A stretch of DNA of 44,531 nucleotides from Planobispora longispora. Lineage in GTDB: Bacteria; Actinomycetota; Actinomycetes; Streptosporangiales; Streptosporangiaceae. The DNA is taken from assembly GCF_016863135.1 (NCBI RefSeq), contig NZ_BOOH01000075.1, forward strand, positions 1-44,531, read 5' to 3'. A program made the position numbers and the translations under genes. The notes below the pieces were generated by a model, which saw only the letters and a list, made by a program, of their open reading frames with translations, was not told the DNA's origin and did not search any database. Position 1 is the first letter of the stretch. Each line of letters begins with the position of its first letter. Of this stretch, positions 24,713 to 33,257 are shown piece by piece.

Positions 24713-25446
24713 ATGGGCGTCATCGACGGGCTGCCCGCCGAACTCCGCGAGTGGCTGGACGAGTTCGACCAGGCGACCCTGACGATGTTCCGCCGCCTCG
24801 ACACCACCCTTCACCCCCGGGACACCCACCGTTTCGTCGACGACACGCGCCTGAAGGAACTCTTCGCCGGGTGGGCCGAGGCCGAATGGCGGGCGACGGC
24901 GTTGTGGGCCCAGTTGATCACCCGGACCACCGATGGCAGCATCGCCGGCCAGACACCCCTCACCAGGCTGGCGCAGCGCAAGCTGCACTGGACCCCGCAG
25001 GAGCGGGAGCTGCTGTGGCGGACCACGCTCGGCCTTCCTGAGCCGCCACGGACCGACTACCTCTACCGCATCCCGATCGCCGCGATCAAACACCTCACAG
25101 CCGCCGAATGCGAGCCCCTCCTGCCCTATCTTCGCCAGGCCCAGCGGGAGATCGGCCAGTGTCCCCATTCGGCCGGATGGATGGCCAGACGCCGATTGGA
25201 AGACCTGCTGTCCGATTGGAAGACCTGCTGTCCGAGCACCCGACCGACGCCCCGGCCGACGCCGCGCGTTCCCTGCTGCCCGGCGGGCTGACCGCCTCCT
25301 GGGACTTCCATCTGGACGAGGACTCCTACGAACGCGACAGCGGCGTTCTGTCGGGGACGTCCGGCAAGATCCCCCCATGCTGTCTTCCTCCCCAGCCTCC
25401 TCCCCGGTTTCCTCTCCGGTCGCGGCATCCGACGGATCCCCGATGA
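24713..25446 (+). pseudogene. DUF4132-operon gene broken by a 20-bp tandem duplication
   Basis: The gene starts at ATG 24713 and reads through a mostly helical sequence (LPAELREWLDEFDQATLTMF, then LTAAECEPLLPYLRQAQREI). At 25194-25233 a 20-bp segment is present twice, shifting the frame so that translation ends early at 25291 (192 aa). Removing one copy restores one continuous 237-codon frame (RRLEDLLSEHPTDAPADAAR and on) that ends at TGA 25444-25446. This overlaps the DUF4132 ATG at 25443 in the usual ATGA form, so the longer frame is surely ancestral. The product family is unknown. A sequencing or assembly error is possible but a precise 20-bp duplication is more like replication slippage. 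Confidence 0.75.
25194..25233 (+). repeat. Perfect 20-bp tandem duplication
   Basis: GATTGGAAGACCTGCTGTCC occurs twice head to tail (25194-25213, 25214-25233), with CCGA on both outer edges extending the identity. Twenty is not a multiple of three, hence the frameshift in the surrounding gene. Confidence 0.95.
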
Positions 25447-27644
25447 CCGGTGCCGCGGAGAGCTCCGCTCCGCGGCCCGACGCCGCGCGGCAGCGCGCGT
25501 TCGAGCTCGGCGCGCTGCTGCCTGCGGCCTACCGGAGCCAGTACATCGTGAAGTTCCACACGGCCGTGATGGAACAGGCCGGGAGAGAGCAGTCGCTGTT
25601 CACCCCGGAGACGTGCACGGAACTGTTCGACGTGATGGTGGAGGTGGCGGCGAGCCGGAAAACGGTGAACCCGTGCATCGCGACGGGCGCGCTGGCCCGC
25701 TGCCCCGCGGGGGCGCCGCTGGAGCGGCTGGCCGGTCCCGCCCGTGTCCTGGTGGAGTTCCTGCTGCGCGAGGAACGGCTGAGCCACCCCTTCGCGACGC
25801 TGGCGCTGGCCGGGCTCGCGGGACTGGACGCCGAGGTGGCCGAGCGGATCACCCGGGAGCTCGGGCCGATCGCGGTCGCCGAGGTGGAGCTGCTGCTCGG
25901 CTGGGGTGCGGAGCATCGGGCGCTGTTCGCCGATCCCATGCAGGACTCGACGTTCCGTCCGCTGGCACCCCTGCCCGACCTTCGGGGGCGACTCAGCGGC
26001 CTGCCCGGCTACCCGGCCTTCGCCCGGACCGCCGTCGAGGCCGCCGGGGCCCGCGTCGCCGCGATCCACGCCGGGGAGATCCCCTACCGGGCGGAGAAGG
26101 CGTTCGAGTCCTCTGAGAAAAAAACCATCGGGCGGGCCGTACGGCTGGCGCTCTTCCGGGACGAAGCCTGGCTGCCCGGACCGCTCGACCGGCTGGTGCG
26201 CGGGGTGGCGGTGGCGCCCACCTCGGCCAAGACGCTGCCCTCGCAGGGAGTGCTGTTCGAGGTCGCCCACGCGGCGGAGTCGCACCCGACCCCGGAGGCG
26301 GTCTCGGCGCTGCGCACCGCCCGGCGGATCACCCGGCACGCGGGCGTGACCAAGCAGCTGGACCGCATGCTCAAGCGGATCGAGCCGGTGCTGGCGGATC
26401 GCCTGGAGGTGGCCTTCCGGCTGCCCGACGGACGGGTGCGGCAGACGGTGGGCGAGCACACGGCGGTGATCTCGATCGAGGACGGGGTCGAGCTGTCGTG
26501 GTGGCACGGGGACAAGAAGCTCAAAACGGTCCCGGCGGCGGTCAGGCGGGAGCATCCGGACGAGGTCAAGCGGCTACGCGAGCAGGTCAAGCAGGTACGA
26601 CAGCAACAGGCGACCCTGGCCAGGGCGCTGGAGACCGGATACGCGAGCGAGGACGGGCCGCCCTACCGGCAGCTGGAAGGCCGGCCGATCACCGACCGGC
26701 TGATCTGGGAGTTCGAGGTCTCCCCCGGCGTGTGGCGGAGCGAGCTGGGGATGAACGTGCCGGACGTGCCGGTGCGGCTGTGGCATCCGGCGCGCGTGCC
26801 GCCGGAGGAAGTGCGCGCCTGGCGGGAGGCGGTGCAGGACGAGGAGCTGCGCCAGCCGTTCAAGCAGGCCTTCCGCGAGGTCTACCTGCTCACCCCCGCC
26901 GAGGAGGAGACGCGGGACCACTCGAACCGGTTCGCCGGACACGTGGTCGGCTATCACAAGCTGTACGCGCTGTTCAAGCAGCGCGGCTGGGCGGCCGGCT
27001 ACCTCGGGCCGTGGGACGGCGGCTGCAACGGGGAGGCCCGGCGGCTGCTGGCCGGAGGGCGGTGGCGGGCGACGTTCTTCCACGACCTGTACGACGAGGA
27101 ACACGCGACCACCGGCCAGGTCCGGTTCCACCGGCCGACCGACGGCGGCTGGCTCCTGACGCCCCTGGCCGAGGTGCCGGCGCTGGTGTTCAGCGAGGCG
27201 ATGCGGGACGTGGACCTGTTCATCGCGGTCACCTCGATCGGGGCCGACCCGGAGTGGCTCGACCGGGGGCCGGACGGGCTGCGGGACCACTGGCGGGCCG
27301 ATTCGTTCGGGCCGCTCCGGTCCTCCGCCGAAGTGCGCCGCGACGCGCTGGCCCGGCTGCTGCCCCGCCTGGCCGTCGCCGACCGCTGCACCCTCACCGA
27401 CCGCTTCCTCGTCGTCCGGGGCGACCTGCGCACCTACAAGATCCACCTGGGGTCGGGCAACATCCTGATGGAGCCCAACGACGCCTACCTGTGCGTCGTC
27501 CCCGGACGCGGCGGATCCGACCGGATCTTCCTGCCCTTCGAGGAAGACGGCGGCCTGCTGTCGGTCATCGTCTCCAAGGCCTTCCTGCTGGCCGCCGACA
27601 CCGCCGTCACCGACCCCACCATCACCCGCCAGATCCATGGATGA
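25443..27644 (+). CDS. DUF4132 domain protein (MolR/YehI-like)
   Basis: A 733-aa cytoplasmic protein. The N-terminal 320 residues are helical, HEAT/ARM-like. From about residue 380 comes the DUF4132 region with LEGRPITDRLIWEF, GYHKLYALFKQRGW and the hallmark C-terminal stretch YKIHLGSGNILMEPNDAYLC, followed by RIFLPFEEDGGLLSVIVSKA. DUF4132 occurs in E. coli MolR and YehI; its biochemical role is not established. ATG 25443 overlaps the ancestral stop of the broken gene upstream (ATGA). ATG 25377 is possible but would add a Ser/Pro-rich stretch. Confidence 0.85.
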   Translation: MTGAAESSAPRPDAARQRAFELGALLPAAYRSQYIVKFHTAVMEQAGREQSLFTPETCTELFDVMVEVAASRKTVNPCIATGALARCPAGAPLERLAGPARVLVEFLLREERLSHPFATLALAGLAGLDAEVAERITRELGPIAVAEVELLLGWGAEHRALFADPMQDSTFRPLAPLPDLRGRLSGLPGYPAFARTAVEAAGARVAAIHAGEIPYRAEKAFESSEKKTIGRAVRLALFRDEAWLPGPLDRLVRGVAVAPTSAKTLPSQGVLFEVAHAAESHPTPEAVSALRTARRITRHAGVTKQLDRMLKRIEPVLADRLEVAFRLPDGRVRQTVGEHTAVISIEDGVELSWWHGDKKLKTVPAAVRREHPDEVKRLREQVKQVRQQQATLARALETGYASEDGPPYRQLEGRPITDRLIWEFEVSPGVWRSELGMNVPDVPVRLWHPARVPPEEVRAWREAVQDEELRQPFKQAFREVYLLTPAEEETRDHSNRFAGHVVGYHKLYALFKQRGWAAGYLGPWDGGCNGEARRLLAGGRWRATFFHDLYDEEHATTGQVRFHRPTDGGWLLTPLAEVPALVFSEAMRDVDLFIAVTSIGADPEWLDRGPDGLRDHWRADSFGPLRSSAEVRRDALARLLPRLAVADRCTLTDRFLVVRGDLRTYKIHLGSGNILMEPNDAYLCVVPGRGGSDRIFLPFEEDGGLLSVIVSKAFLLAADTAVTDPTITRQIHG

Positions 27645-27745
27645 CCGGCCCGCCGGGGCGGGGAGCGGCGGGCGAGGGTTAAGTGTTCCCCAGGAATCCA
27701 CCTTCCGGCAAGAAGGGGACCGGCCGTACGGGTAAGCGAACCGGT

Positions 27746-29470
27746 ATGCGCTATCACGCTCTGGCCTGCGACTACGACGGGACGCTGGCCGCCGACGGCC
27801 GGATCGACGACGCCACCATGGCCGCCCTCGAACGCCTCGTGCGGTCGGGGCGGCGGCTGATCATGGTGACCGGCCGGGACATGGACGAGCTCACCTCGGT
27901 CTTCGACCGGCTCGACCTGTTCGAACGGATCGTCATCGAGAACGGGGCCGTCCTGTACGACCCGGTCCGGCAGGAGACCACCCCGCTGGCCGAGGCCCCG
28001 CCCGCGGAGTTCGCCGACAGCCTGCGGCGGGCCGGCGTGCGGCCGCTCACCGTCGGCGAGGTGATCGTCGCCACCCGGGAGCCGCACGACGGGACCGTCC
28101 TGGACACGATCCGCGACCTCGGCCTCGAACTCCAAGTGATCTTCAACAAGGGGGCGGTGATGGTCCTGCCGTCCGGCGTGAACAAAGCCACCGGCCTGGC
28201 CGCCGCCCTCGACGAGCTCGGCCTGTCACCGCACAACACCGTCGGCGTCGGCGACGCCGAGAACGACCACGCGTTCCTGTCCGCCTGCGAGTGCTCGGTG
28301 GCCGTCGCCAACGCCCTGCCCGCGGTCAAGGAGCGCTGCGACGTGGTGACCGGCCGGGCACGCGGGGCGGGCGTCACCGAGCTCATCGACCGGATCGTCG
28401 GCGACGACCTCGCCGGCGTCGATCCCGGCCGCCACCATCTCCCGCTCGGCACCGTGGAGGACGGGCGGCAGGTGCGGATCGCGCCGTACGGCACCCGCAT
28501 GATGATCGCCGGTCCCTCCAACAGCGGCAAGTCCACCGCCGCCGCCGCCCTGCTGGAACGCGTCTCCAAGGCCGGGTACCAGTTCTGTCTGATCGACCCC
28601 GAGGGGGACTACACCGACGGGGTCGAGGACGCCATCGTGCTGGGCGACGCCCGGCGCGCGCCCACCGAGGAGGAGATCCTCCAGGTGCTCGAGAACCCGG
28701 CGCAGAGCGTCGTGGTCAACCTGCTGGGCGTGCCGTTGGACGACCGGCCGGGATTCTTCGAGGCGTTCCTGCCGCGCCTGTCGGCGGTGCGCGCCCGGCA
28801 GGGCCATCCCCACTGGCTGATCGTCGACGAGGCCCACCACATGCTGCCCCAGGGGTTCGGGACGGAGTCGGTGGAACTGCTGGGCCAGGTCGGGGGCCTG
28901 CTGCTGGTCACCGTCCATCCGTCCCTGGTCAGCGAACCGGTCCTGCGGGTCCTGAACACGGTCGTCGCGGTGGGGGAGAATCCCGCCGACGTCATGGAGA
29001 CCTTCTCCGCCGCCGTCGGCCGGGACGAGGCCGTCTCGGACCTCCCCGGCGACCTGCCCACGGGAGAGTTCCTCCTGTGGCGGCTGTCCGGCCGGCCGGT
29101 CCGTGCCCGGCTGATACCGCCGGAGGGCGAACGCCAGCGGCACCGCCGCAAGTACGCGGCCGGCGAGCTGGGAGAAGAGAAGAGCTTCTACTTCCGCGGC
29201 CCCCACGAGGCGCTGAACCTGCGGGCCGGCAACCTGACGGCGTTCTGTCACATAGCGGACGGGGTCGACGACGACACCTGGGAGCACCACCTGCACCGGG
29301 GCGACTACTCGCGCTGGCTGGCCAGAGACGTCAAGGACGAGGAGCTGGCGGCCGAGGTGGCCGAGGTCGAGCGGGGAGACGGCGCGTCGGCCGCCGAGAC
29401 CAGGCGCCGGGTGCGCGAGCTCATCGAGAACCGCTACACCGCCTCCGCCGAGCCGGGCGGCGGGCTGTGA
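27746..29470 (+). CDS. HAD phosphatase fused to a HerA/DUF87-like P-loop ATPase
   Basis: The 574-aa protein joins two enzymes. Residues 1 to about 215 are a HAD-IIB (Cof/SPP-type) hydrolase: nucleophile D9 and acid/base D11 in CDYDGTL, MVTGRD, the lysine in GVNKATG, and GVGDAENDHAFL. Residues about 235-480 are a P-loop ATPase: Walker A GPSNSGKST (256-264), DPEGDY typical of the HerA/DUF87 group, and Walker B LIVDEAHH (D361, E362). A charged helical tail follows. ATG 27746 is the start that puts the HAD motif at the N-terminus. The HAD part could dephosphorylate a sugar, or process what the ATPase handles; this is not known. It follows DUF4132 by about 100 bp. Confidence 0.85.
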   Translation: MRYHALACDYDGTLAADGRIDDATMAALERLVRSGRRLIMVTGRDMDELTSVFDRLDLFERIVIENGAVLYDPVRQETTPLAEAPPAEFADSLRRAGVRPLTVGEVIVATREPHDGTVLDTIRDLGLELQVIFNKGAVMVLPSGVNKATGLAAALDELGLSPHNTVGVGDAENDHAFLSACECSVAVANALPAVKERCDVVTGRARGAGVTELIDRIVGDDLAGVDPGRHHLPLGTVEDGRQVRIAPYGTRMMIAGPSNSGKSTAAAALLERVSKAGYQFCLIDPEGDYTDGVEDAIVLGDARRAPTEEEILQVLENPAQSVVVNLLGVPLDDRPGFFEAFLPRLSAVRARQGHPHWLIVDEAHHMLPQGFGTESVELLGQVGGLLLVTVHPSLVSEPVLRVLNTVVAVGENPADVMETFSAAVGRDEAVSDLPGDLPTGEFLLWRLSGRPVRARLIPPEGERQRHRRKYAAGELGEEKSFYFRGPHEALNLRAGNLTAFCHIADGVDDDTWEHHLHRGDYSRWLARDVKDEELAAEVAEVERGDGASAAETRRRVRELIENRYTASAEPGGGL

Positions 29471-29488
29471 GCCACGAGGCTCGAGCGC

Positions 29489-30370
29489 TCAGAGATAGCG
29501 CCACTGCGCGCAGATCTCCCTGAGCTCCTCGGGCACCTCCTCGGGTGAGGGCAGCGGTCGGCCCTGCACGACCGTGCCGCTGTGGATCTTCTCGCGCCAG
29601 TCGCCGATGCCCTTGACGAACCCGCCGTGGTCCTTGTCCCCGTATTCCAGCATTCCGGGCTCCCACTCGACGCCGAGGAACGCGCAGAGCCGCCGGAGCT
29701 CCGCCTCGGGGTCGGCGACCAGCGCCTCGTACCTGACGGTCGCGCCGCGCAGATGGGTGCGGGCCTCCTGCAGGTAGGTCATGTAGCTCAGCGTCCGCGG
29801 TACGGCCTCCTCCAGCGGGCGGTTCTCCGGGTCGCCCTCGTGCCACGACTGCATGATCGACGCCGGGTGCCGGAGCAGGAAGATGAAGCGGGCGTCTGGC
29901 CAGCAGGTCGAGACGCGCCGCCAGGCGAACACGTTGCTCGGCGTCTTCTCCACCAGGATCGGCTTGCCGCTGCGGGCCAGCTCGCGATGGAGCATGCGGT
30001 CCCACACGATGTGCTCGATGTCGCTGTGGGTGTGGCCGAGCAGTTCCATGGCCTGCCGCACCGGGTCGGTGGGCAGGCCGACGGTCATCCGCCGGAAGTG
30101 CGTCTCGATGGGCGAGTGGATCTGCGAGTGGCTGTTCAGCAGGACGCGCAGCAGCGTGGAGCCGGACCGGACGGACGACAGCAGGAAGACCGGCGCACGC
30201 AGCAGCCGGTCGTGCGCGGGGTCGACCGGCGGGCGCACCACGTCGCCGGGGAGCCGTACCGTCTCCGGCGGAGGAGGGGGCGGGACGGGACGGGGCGTCC
30301 GCGTGGCCCGCGTCAAGGTGTATCCCGTCAGTCCTCCGAGGGTGGCGTTGGCCCGGTACTTCCAGCTCAT
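29489..30370 (-). CDS. Sulfotransferase family protein
   Basis: The 293-aa enzyme is expected to transfer sulfate from PAPS to a hydroxyl or amine. The 5'-phosphosulfate loop is SSVRSGSTLLR (about 65-75), the 3'-phosphate site is LRHPASIMQSW, and KTPSN lies between. A Pro-rich N-terminal stretch (about 28-36) precedes the fold; there is no clear signal peptide. ATG 30370 is preferred over TTG 30379, though neither has a good ribosome binding site. It is convergent with the HAD-ATPase gene. Confidence 0.85.
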   Translation of the reverse strand: MSWKYRANATLGGLTGYTLTRATRTPRPVPPPPPPETVRLPGDVVRPPVDPAHDRLLRAPVFLLSSVRSGSTLLRVLLNSHSQIHSPIETHFRRMTVGLPTDPVRQAMELLGHTHSDIEHIVWDRMLHRELARSGKPILVEKTPSNVFAWRRVSTCWPDARFIFLLRHPASIMQSWHEGDPENRPLEEAVPRTLSYMTYLQEARTHLRGATVRYEALVADPEAELRRLCAFLGVEWEPGMLEYGDKDHGGFVKGIGDWREKIHSGTVVQGRPLPSPEEVPEELREICAQWRYL

Positions 30371-30826
30371 AGACGGCAAACGTAGAGAGGGCCGGTGAAC
30401 CTGGAGTTAACCCAGGCTGGAAGGATCACCCGTCGACTGCGGGCGGCCGGGCGATCAGCGCATAGCGCTCATCGCTCACCAGAGCGGCCGTGACGTCCGC
30501 GAGCGTGCGCGAATACCGGGAATTCGAATCAAGCGTCGCCCGACCGGAAAACGCAATTCCGGAGTCGCGTCCGCGGATTCGATGGGCGCGCAAGAAAATC
30601 GCGCGGGCAGCGCCTCACCTCCTGCTCGACGGGGTGCAAGCACCACATGTTACCTACCGGTAACGAGAATTTCACCGTCTTCTAATTCTCAGTACCGGTT
30701 CGTACGCTGCCGCCACTGAAGCGCTGCGGCCCATGCCGTGCTCCGGACAGAGCGTCGACGGGCCGTCGTCACGCATGCCGCCGCCGCGCGTCACACCCCC
30801 CACCCGGACTCGCCCGAGGAGTGCGC
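30371..30826. other. 456-bp intergenic region with no gene
   Basis: This divergent gap between the sulfotransferase and the secreted hydrolase holds the GTTACC dyad at 30649-30664 and an AT-richer stretch (30660-30700) likely to contain the hydrolase promoter. GTACCGGTTCGTAC lies at about 30692-30705. I find no credible ORF in the remainder. Confidence 0.6.
30649..30664. promoter_or_regulatory. TetR operator upstream of the secreted hydrolase
   Basis: GTTACC-TACC-GGTAAC is a perfect dyad. The same pattern (GTTACC-GACA-GGTAGC) occurs upstream of the TetR gene at 33145-33160, linking the two. Confidence 0.7.
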
Positions 30827-32434
30827 ATGGCGCGACGCCGCTCGACCCTGCCCATCCGCCTGTTGTCGGCCGTGACCGCCACGGTCCTGACCGGCGCGGC
30901 GGCGGTCACCCCCGCCGCCGCGGACTCCGCCGCCGTCCGGACCGCCGGCGCGCCCGTGGCCACGACCGGATTCCGGTTCGTCGACGTCCCCGGCGCCGAT
31001 GTGACCCTCAAGGCCAACGTCATCGCCCCGTCCGCCGCAGGGCGGTACCCGGCCGTCATCCTCCCGTCCAGCTGGGGACTGAACGACCTGGAATACCTGG
31101 CCCAGGCCAAGGCCCTGGCCGCACGCGGCTACGTCGTCGTCTCGTACACGCCGCGCGGATGGTGGGCCTCCGGGGGCGAGATCGACACCGCCGGCCCCCG
31201 GGACATGGCCGACCTGTCCAGGATCATCGACTGGACGATCGCCAACACCGCCGCCGATCCCGCCCGCATCGGCGCGGCCGGCATCTCGTACGGGGCCGGC
31301 CTCAGTGTGCTCGGCTCGGCGTTCGACCCGCGCATCCGGGCCGTCGCCATGATGAGCGGCTGGACCGATCTGACCTACTCCCTCTACGGCGACTCCACCC
31401 GCCACCAGCAGTCGGCCGGGCTGCTCAAGCTCGCCGCCGACCTGCTGGGCAACGCCGGTCCGGAGCTGACCGGCAAGCTGGGCGACTTCGCCGCCAACCG
31501 CGACATCGCCGAAGTCAGCGCGTGGGCGAACGTCCGCTCCCCGGCCACCTACATCGACGCCATCAACGCCAACCGGCCCGCGGTGCTGATCGCGAACGCC
31601 TGGGGCGACTCGTTCTTCCCGCCCAACCAACTCCTGGACTTCTACGGCCGGCTGACGACCCCGAAGCGCCTGGAACTGCGGCCGGGCGATCACGCGATCG
31701 CCGAGTTCACCGGCGTGCTGGGGCTGGAGAACGACGTCTGGACCAGCATGTACCGCTGGTTCGACCAGCACCTGGCCGGCATCGACACCGGCGTCACCCG
31801 CGAGCCTCCGGTCCAGGTGAAGCCGCACAACGCCGCCATGGAGGGGTACGCGGACCAGGCGGCGCTCAGCTCCACCACCCGCCGCCACGGCCTGGGGCAC
31901 ATCCGCCGGCTGGACCGCACCGGCCTGCTCGGCGGGGATCCGAACTCCGGCTGGAGCAAGACCCTCCCGACCGACCTCGACACCAGGGCCAACGGCGGTC
32001 AGGTGCTCATCACCAACGGCGTCGCCGCGTTCACCGGCGAGCGGCCGAAGATCTGGCTGCCCACCGTGAACCGCGACCGCGCCGGAGTGTGGGCCTCGGA
32101 GCGGCCGTCCACGACGCAGCGGATCCGCGGCGTCCCGAAGCTCCACCTGAAGCTGACCGGCGCCGCGCCGCAGGGCACCGTCGTGGCCTACCTCTACGAC
32201 CTCGACCCGCTCGGCAACGCCCGGCTGATCACCCACGCCCCCGCCAGCTGGCTGGACGGCGGAGGTGACCGCACCCTCGACCTCAACCTCTCGGCGACCG
32301 CCTACGACCTGCCCGCCGGCCACTCCCTGACCCTCGTCGTCGACACCGTCGACCCGCTGTACTACGACGAGAACGCGCCGGACGGCTCGATAACGATCAG
32401 CGGCGGGTCCTACCTGGACATCCCGCTGAAGTAG
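30827..32434 (+). CDS. Secreted CocE/NonD-type serine hydrolase
   Basis: The 535-aa exported protein has a signal peptide (MARRRSTLPIRLLSA..., cleaved near PAAA|D). It continues with an alpha/beta-hydrolase: nucleophile serine in GISYGAG, an aspartate in NAWGDSFFPP and a histidine in PGDHAI. The C-terminal 180 residues are a jelly-roll as in X-Pro dipeptidyl-peptidase/CocE proteins (GTVVAYLYDLDPLGNARLIT). It may act as an esterase or aminopeptidase outside the cell. GAGGAG at 30816-30821 supports ATG 30827. The shared operator suggests repression by the convergent TetR protein. Confidence 0.88.
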   Translation: MARRRSTLPIRLLSAVTATVLTGAAAVTPAAADSAAVRTAGAPVATTGFRFVDVPGADVTLKANVIAPSAAGRYPAVILPSSWGLNDLEYLAQAKALAARGYVVVSYTPRGWWASGGEIDTAGPRDMADLSRIIDWTIANTAADPARIGAAGISYGAGLSVLGSAFDPRIRAVAMMSGWTDLTYSLYGDSTRHQQSAGLLKLAADLLGNAGPELTGKLGDFAANRDIAEVSAWANVRSPATYIDAINANRPAVLIANAWGDSFFPPNQLLDFYGRLTTPKRLELRPGDHAIAEFTGVLGLENDVWTSMYRWFDQHLAGIDTGVTREPPVQVKPHNAAMEGYADQAALSSTTRRHGLGHIRRLDRTGLLGGDPNSGWSKTLPTDLDTRANGGQVLITNGVAAFTGERPKIWLPTVNRDRAGVWASERPSTTQRIRGVPKLHLKLTGAAPQGTVVAYLYDLDPLGNARLITHAPASWLDGGGDRTLDLNLSATAYDLPAGHSLTLVVDTVDPLYYDENAPDGSITISGGSYLDIPLK

Positions 32435-32448
32435 GCGTTCACCCCAGC

Positions 32449-32489
32449 CGCCGTACGGCCCCCCGGCCTCCCCGGGGAGCCGTGCGGCG
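32449..32489. terminator. Bidirectional terminator between hydrolase and TetR genes
   Basis: CGCCGTACGGC (32449-32459) pairs with GCCGTGCGGCG (32479-32489), 11 bp with one G-U pair, enclosing a further GC-rich hairpin. It lies between two convergent genes. Confidence 0.6.
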
Positions 32490-32506
32490 TGCCGGGCCCC
32501 GGCGAC

Positions 32507-33121
32507 CTAGGCGGTCACCCCGCCGACCGCCCCGCGGACATCCGCGCCGGGCGCGGGCACCCCGCAGCGGAACAGGCCGTCCAGCACCAGCTCGATCGAC
32601 CGGCAGGCGGCCTCCTGGGCGGCGACGAGGTCCTCGCCGCCCTGCAGGATGCCCTCCACCATGCCGAACAGCAGCTCCAGGTCGCGCGCGTGAAAGTCGC
32701 CGCGCACCTCGCGACGCTCCTGGGCGCGCCGCAACGGCCCGGCCAGCGCGGTGACGATCCTGCGCTTGTGCCGTTCCCGCGTCCCGGCGTCCAGGCGGTG
32801 CGTGAGCGCCACCAGTGAGCGCATCGTCACCTGCGCGCGCAGCACCTCCCGGAGCAGGTCCCGGAAGGCCACCGGATGGTCGGGATCGCCGGCGCAGGCT
32901 TCCAGCCGTGATATCTCGTACGCGATCACCGCGTCGGCGAGCGCGTTGCGGTCCGGGAAATGGCGGTACAGCGTGGCCTGACCGACGCCTGCCCGGCGGG
33001 CGATCTCCGGCATCACACCCAGCGACCGCGGATCGGACATCATGCTCACCGCGGCCTGGATGATCGCCAACCGATTCCGCTGAGCGTCCTGGCGACGCGG
33101 CCCCTGCCCACCGTAAGGCAT
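32507..33121 (-). CDS. TetR-family regulator
   Basis: The 204-aa regulator has an N-terminal helix-turn-helix (IARRAGVGQATLYRHFPDRN at about 39-58) and an all-helical ligand domain ending in a Gly-rich tail. It has the architecture of the group with a short C-terminal domain of about 120 residues. Its ATG at 33121 lies 24 bp from a GTTACC/GGTAGC dyad, implying autoregulation; the same dyad stands before the secreted hydrolase gene. The ligand is unknown. Confidence 0.9.
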   Translation of the reverse strand: MPYGGQGPRRQDAQRNRLAIIQAAVSMMSDPRSLGVMPEIARRAGVGQATLYRHFPDRNALADAVIAYEISRLEACAGDPDHPVAFRDLLREVLRAQVTMRSLVALTHRLDAGTRERHKRRIVTALAGPLRRAQERREVRGDFHARDLELLFGMVEGILQGGEDLVAAQEAACRSIELVLDGLFRCGVPAPGADVRGAVGGVTA

Positions 33122-33144
33122 TGCCTAGCTCCTTACCCGCCGAT

Positions 33145-33160
33145 GTTACCGACAGGTAGC
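33145..33160. promoter_or_regulatory. TetR autoregulatory operator
   Basis: GTTACC-GACA-GGTAGC, with one mismatch in the dyad, lies just upstream of the TetR start. It matches the perfect copy at 30649-30664 in 11 of 12 arm positions. Confidence 0.65.
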
Positions 33161-33257
33161 GATGATCTCACCGGCGCCGGAGCCTGGCTAGCGTCCGCCC
33201 TTCCCGGCGGTACGGCTCGCGGCCGGGGCGAGCCCGGCTCCCGGGAGATCCGGCCGC

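Noticed and set aside
25194-25233. Programmed frameshift site
   Set aside because: No slippery heptamer or following structure is evident; an exact 20-bp tandem copy explains the shift fully.
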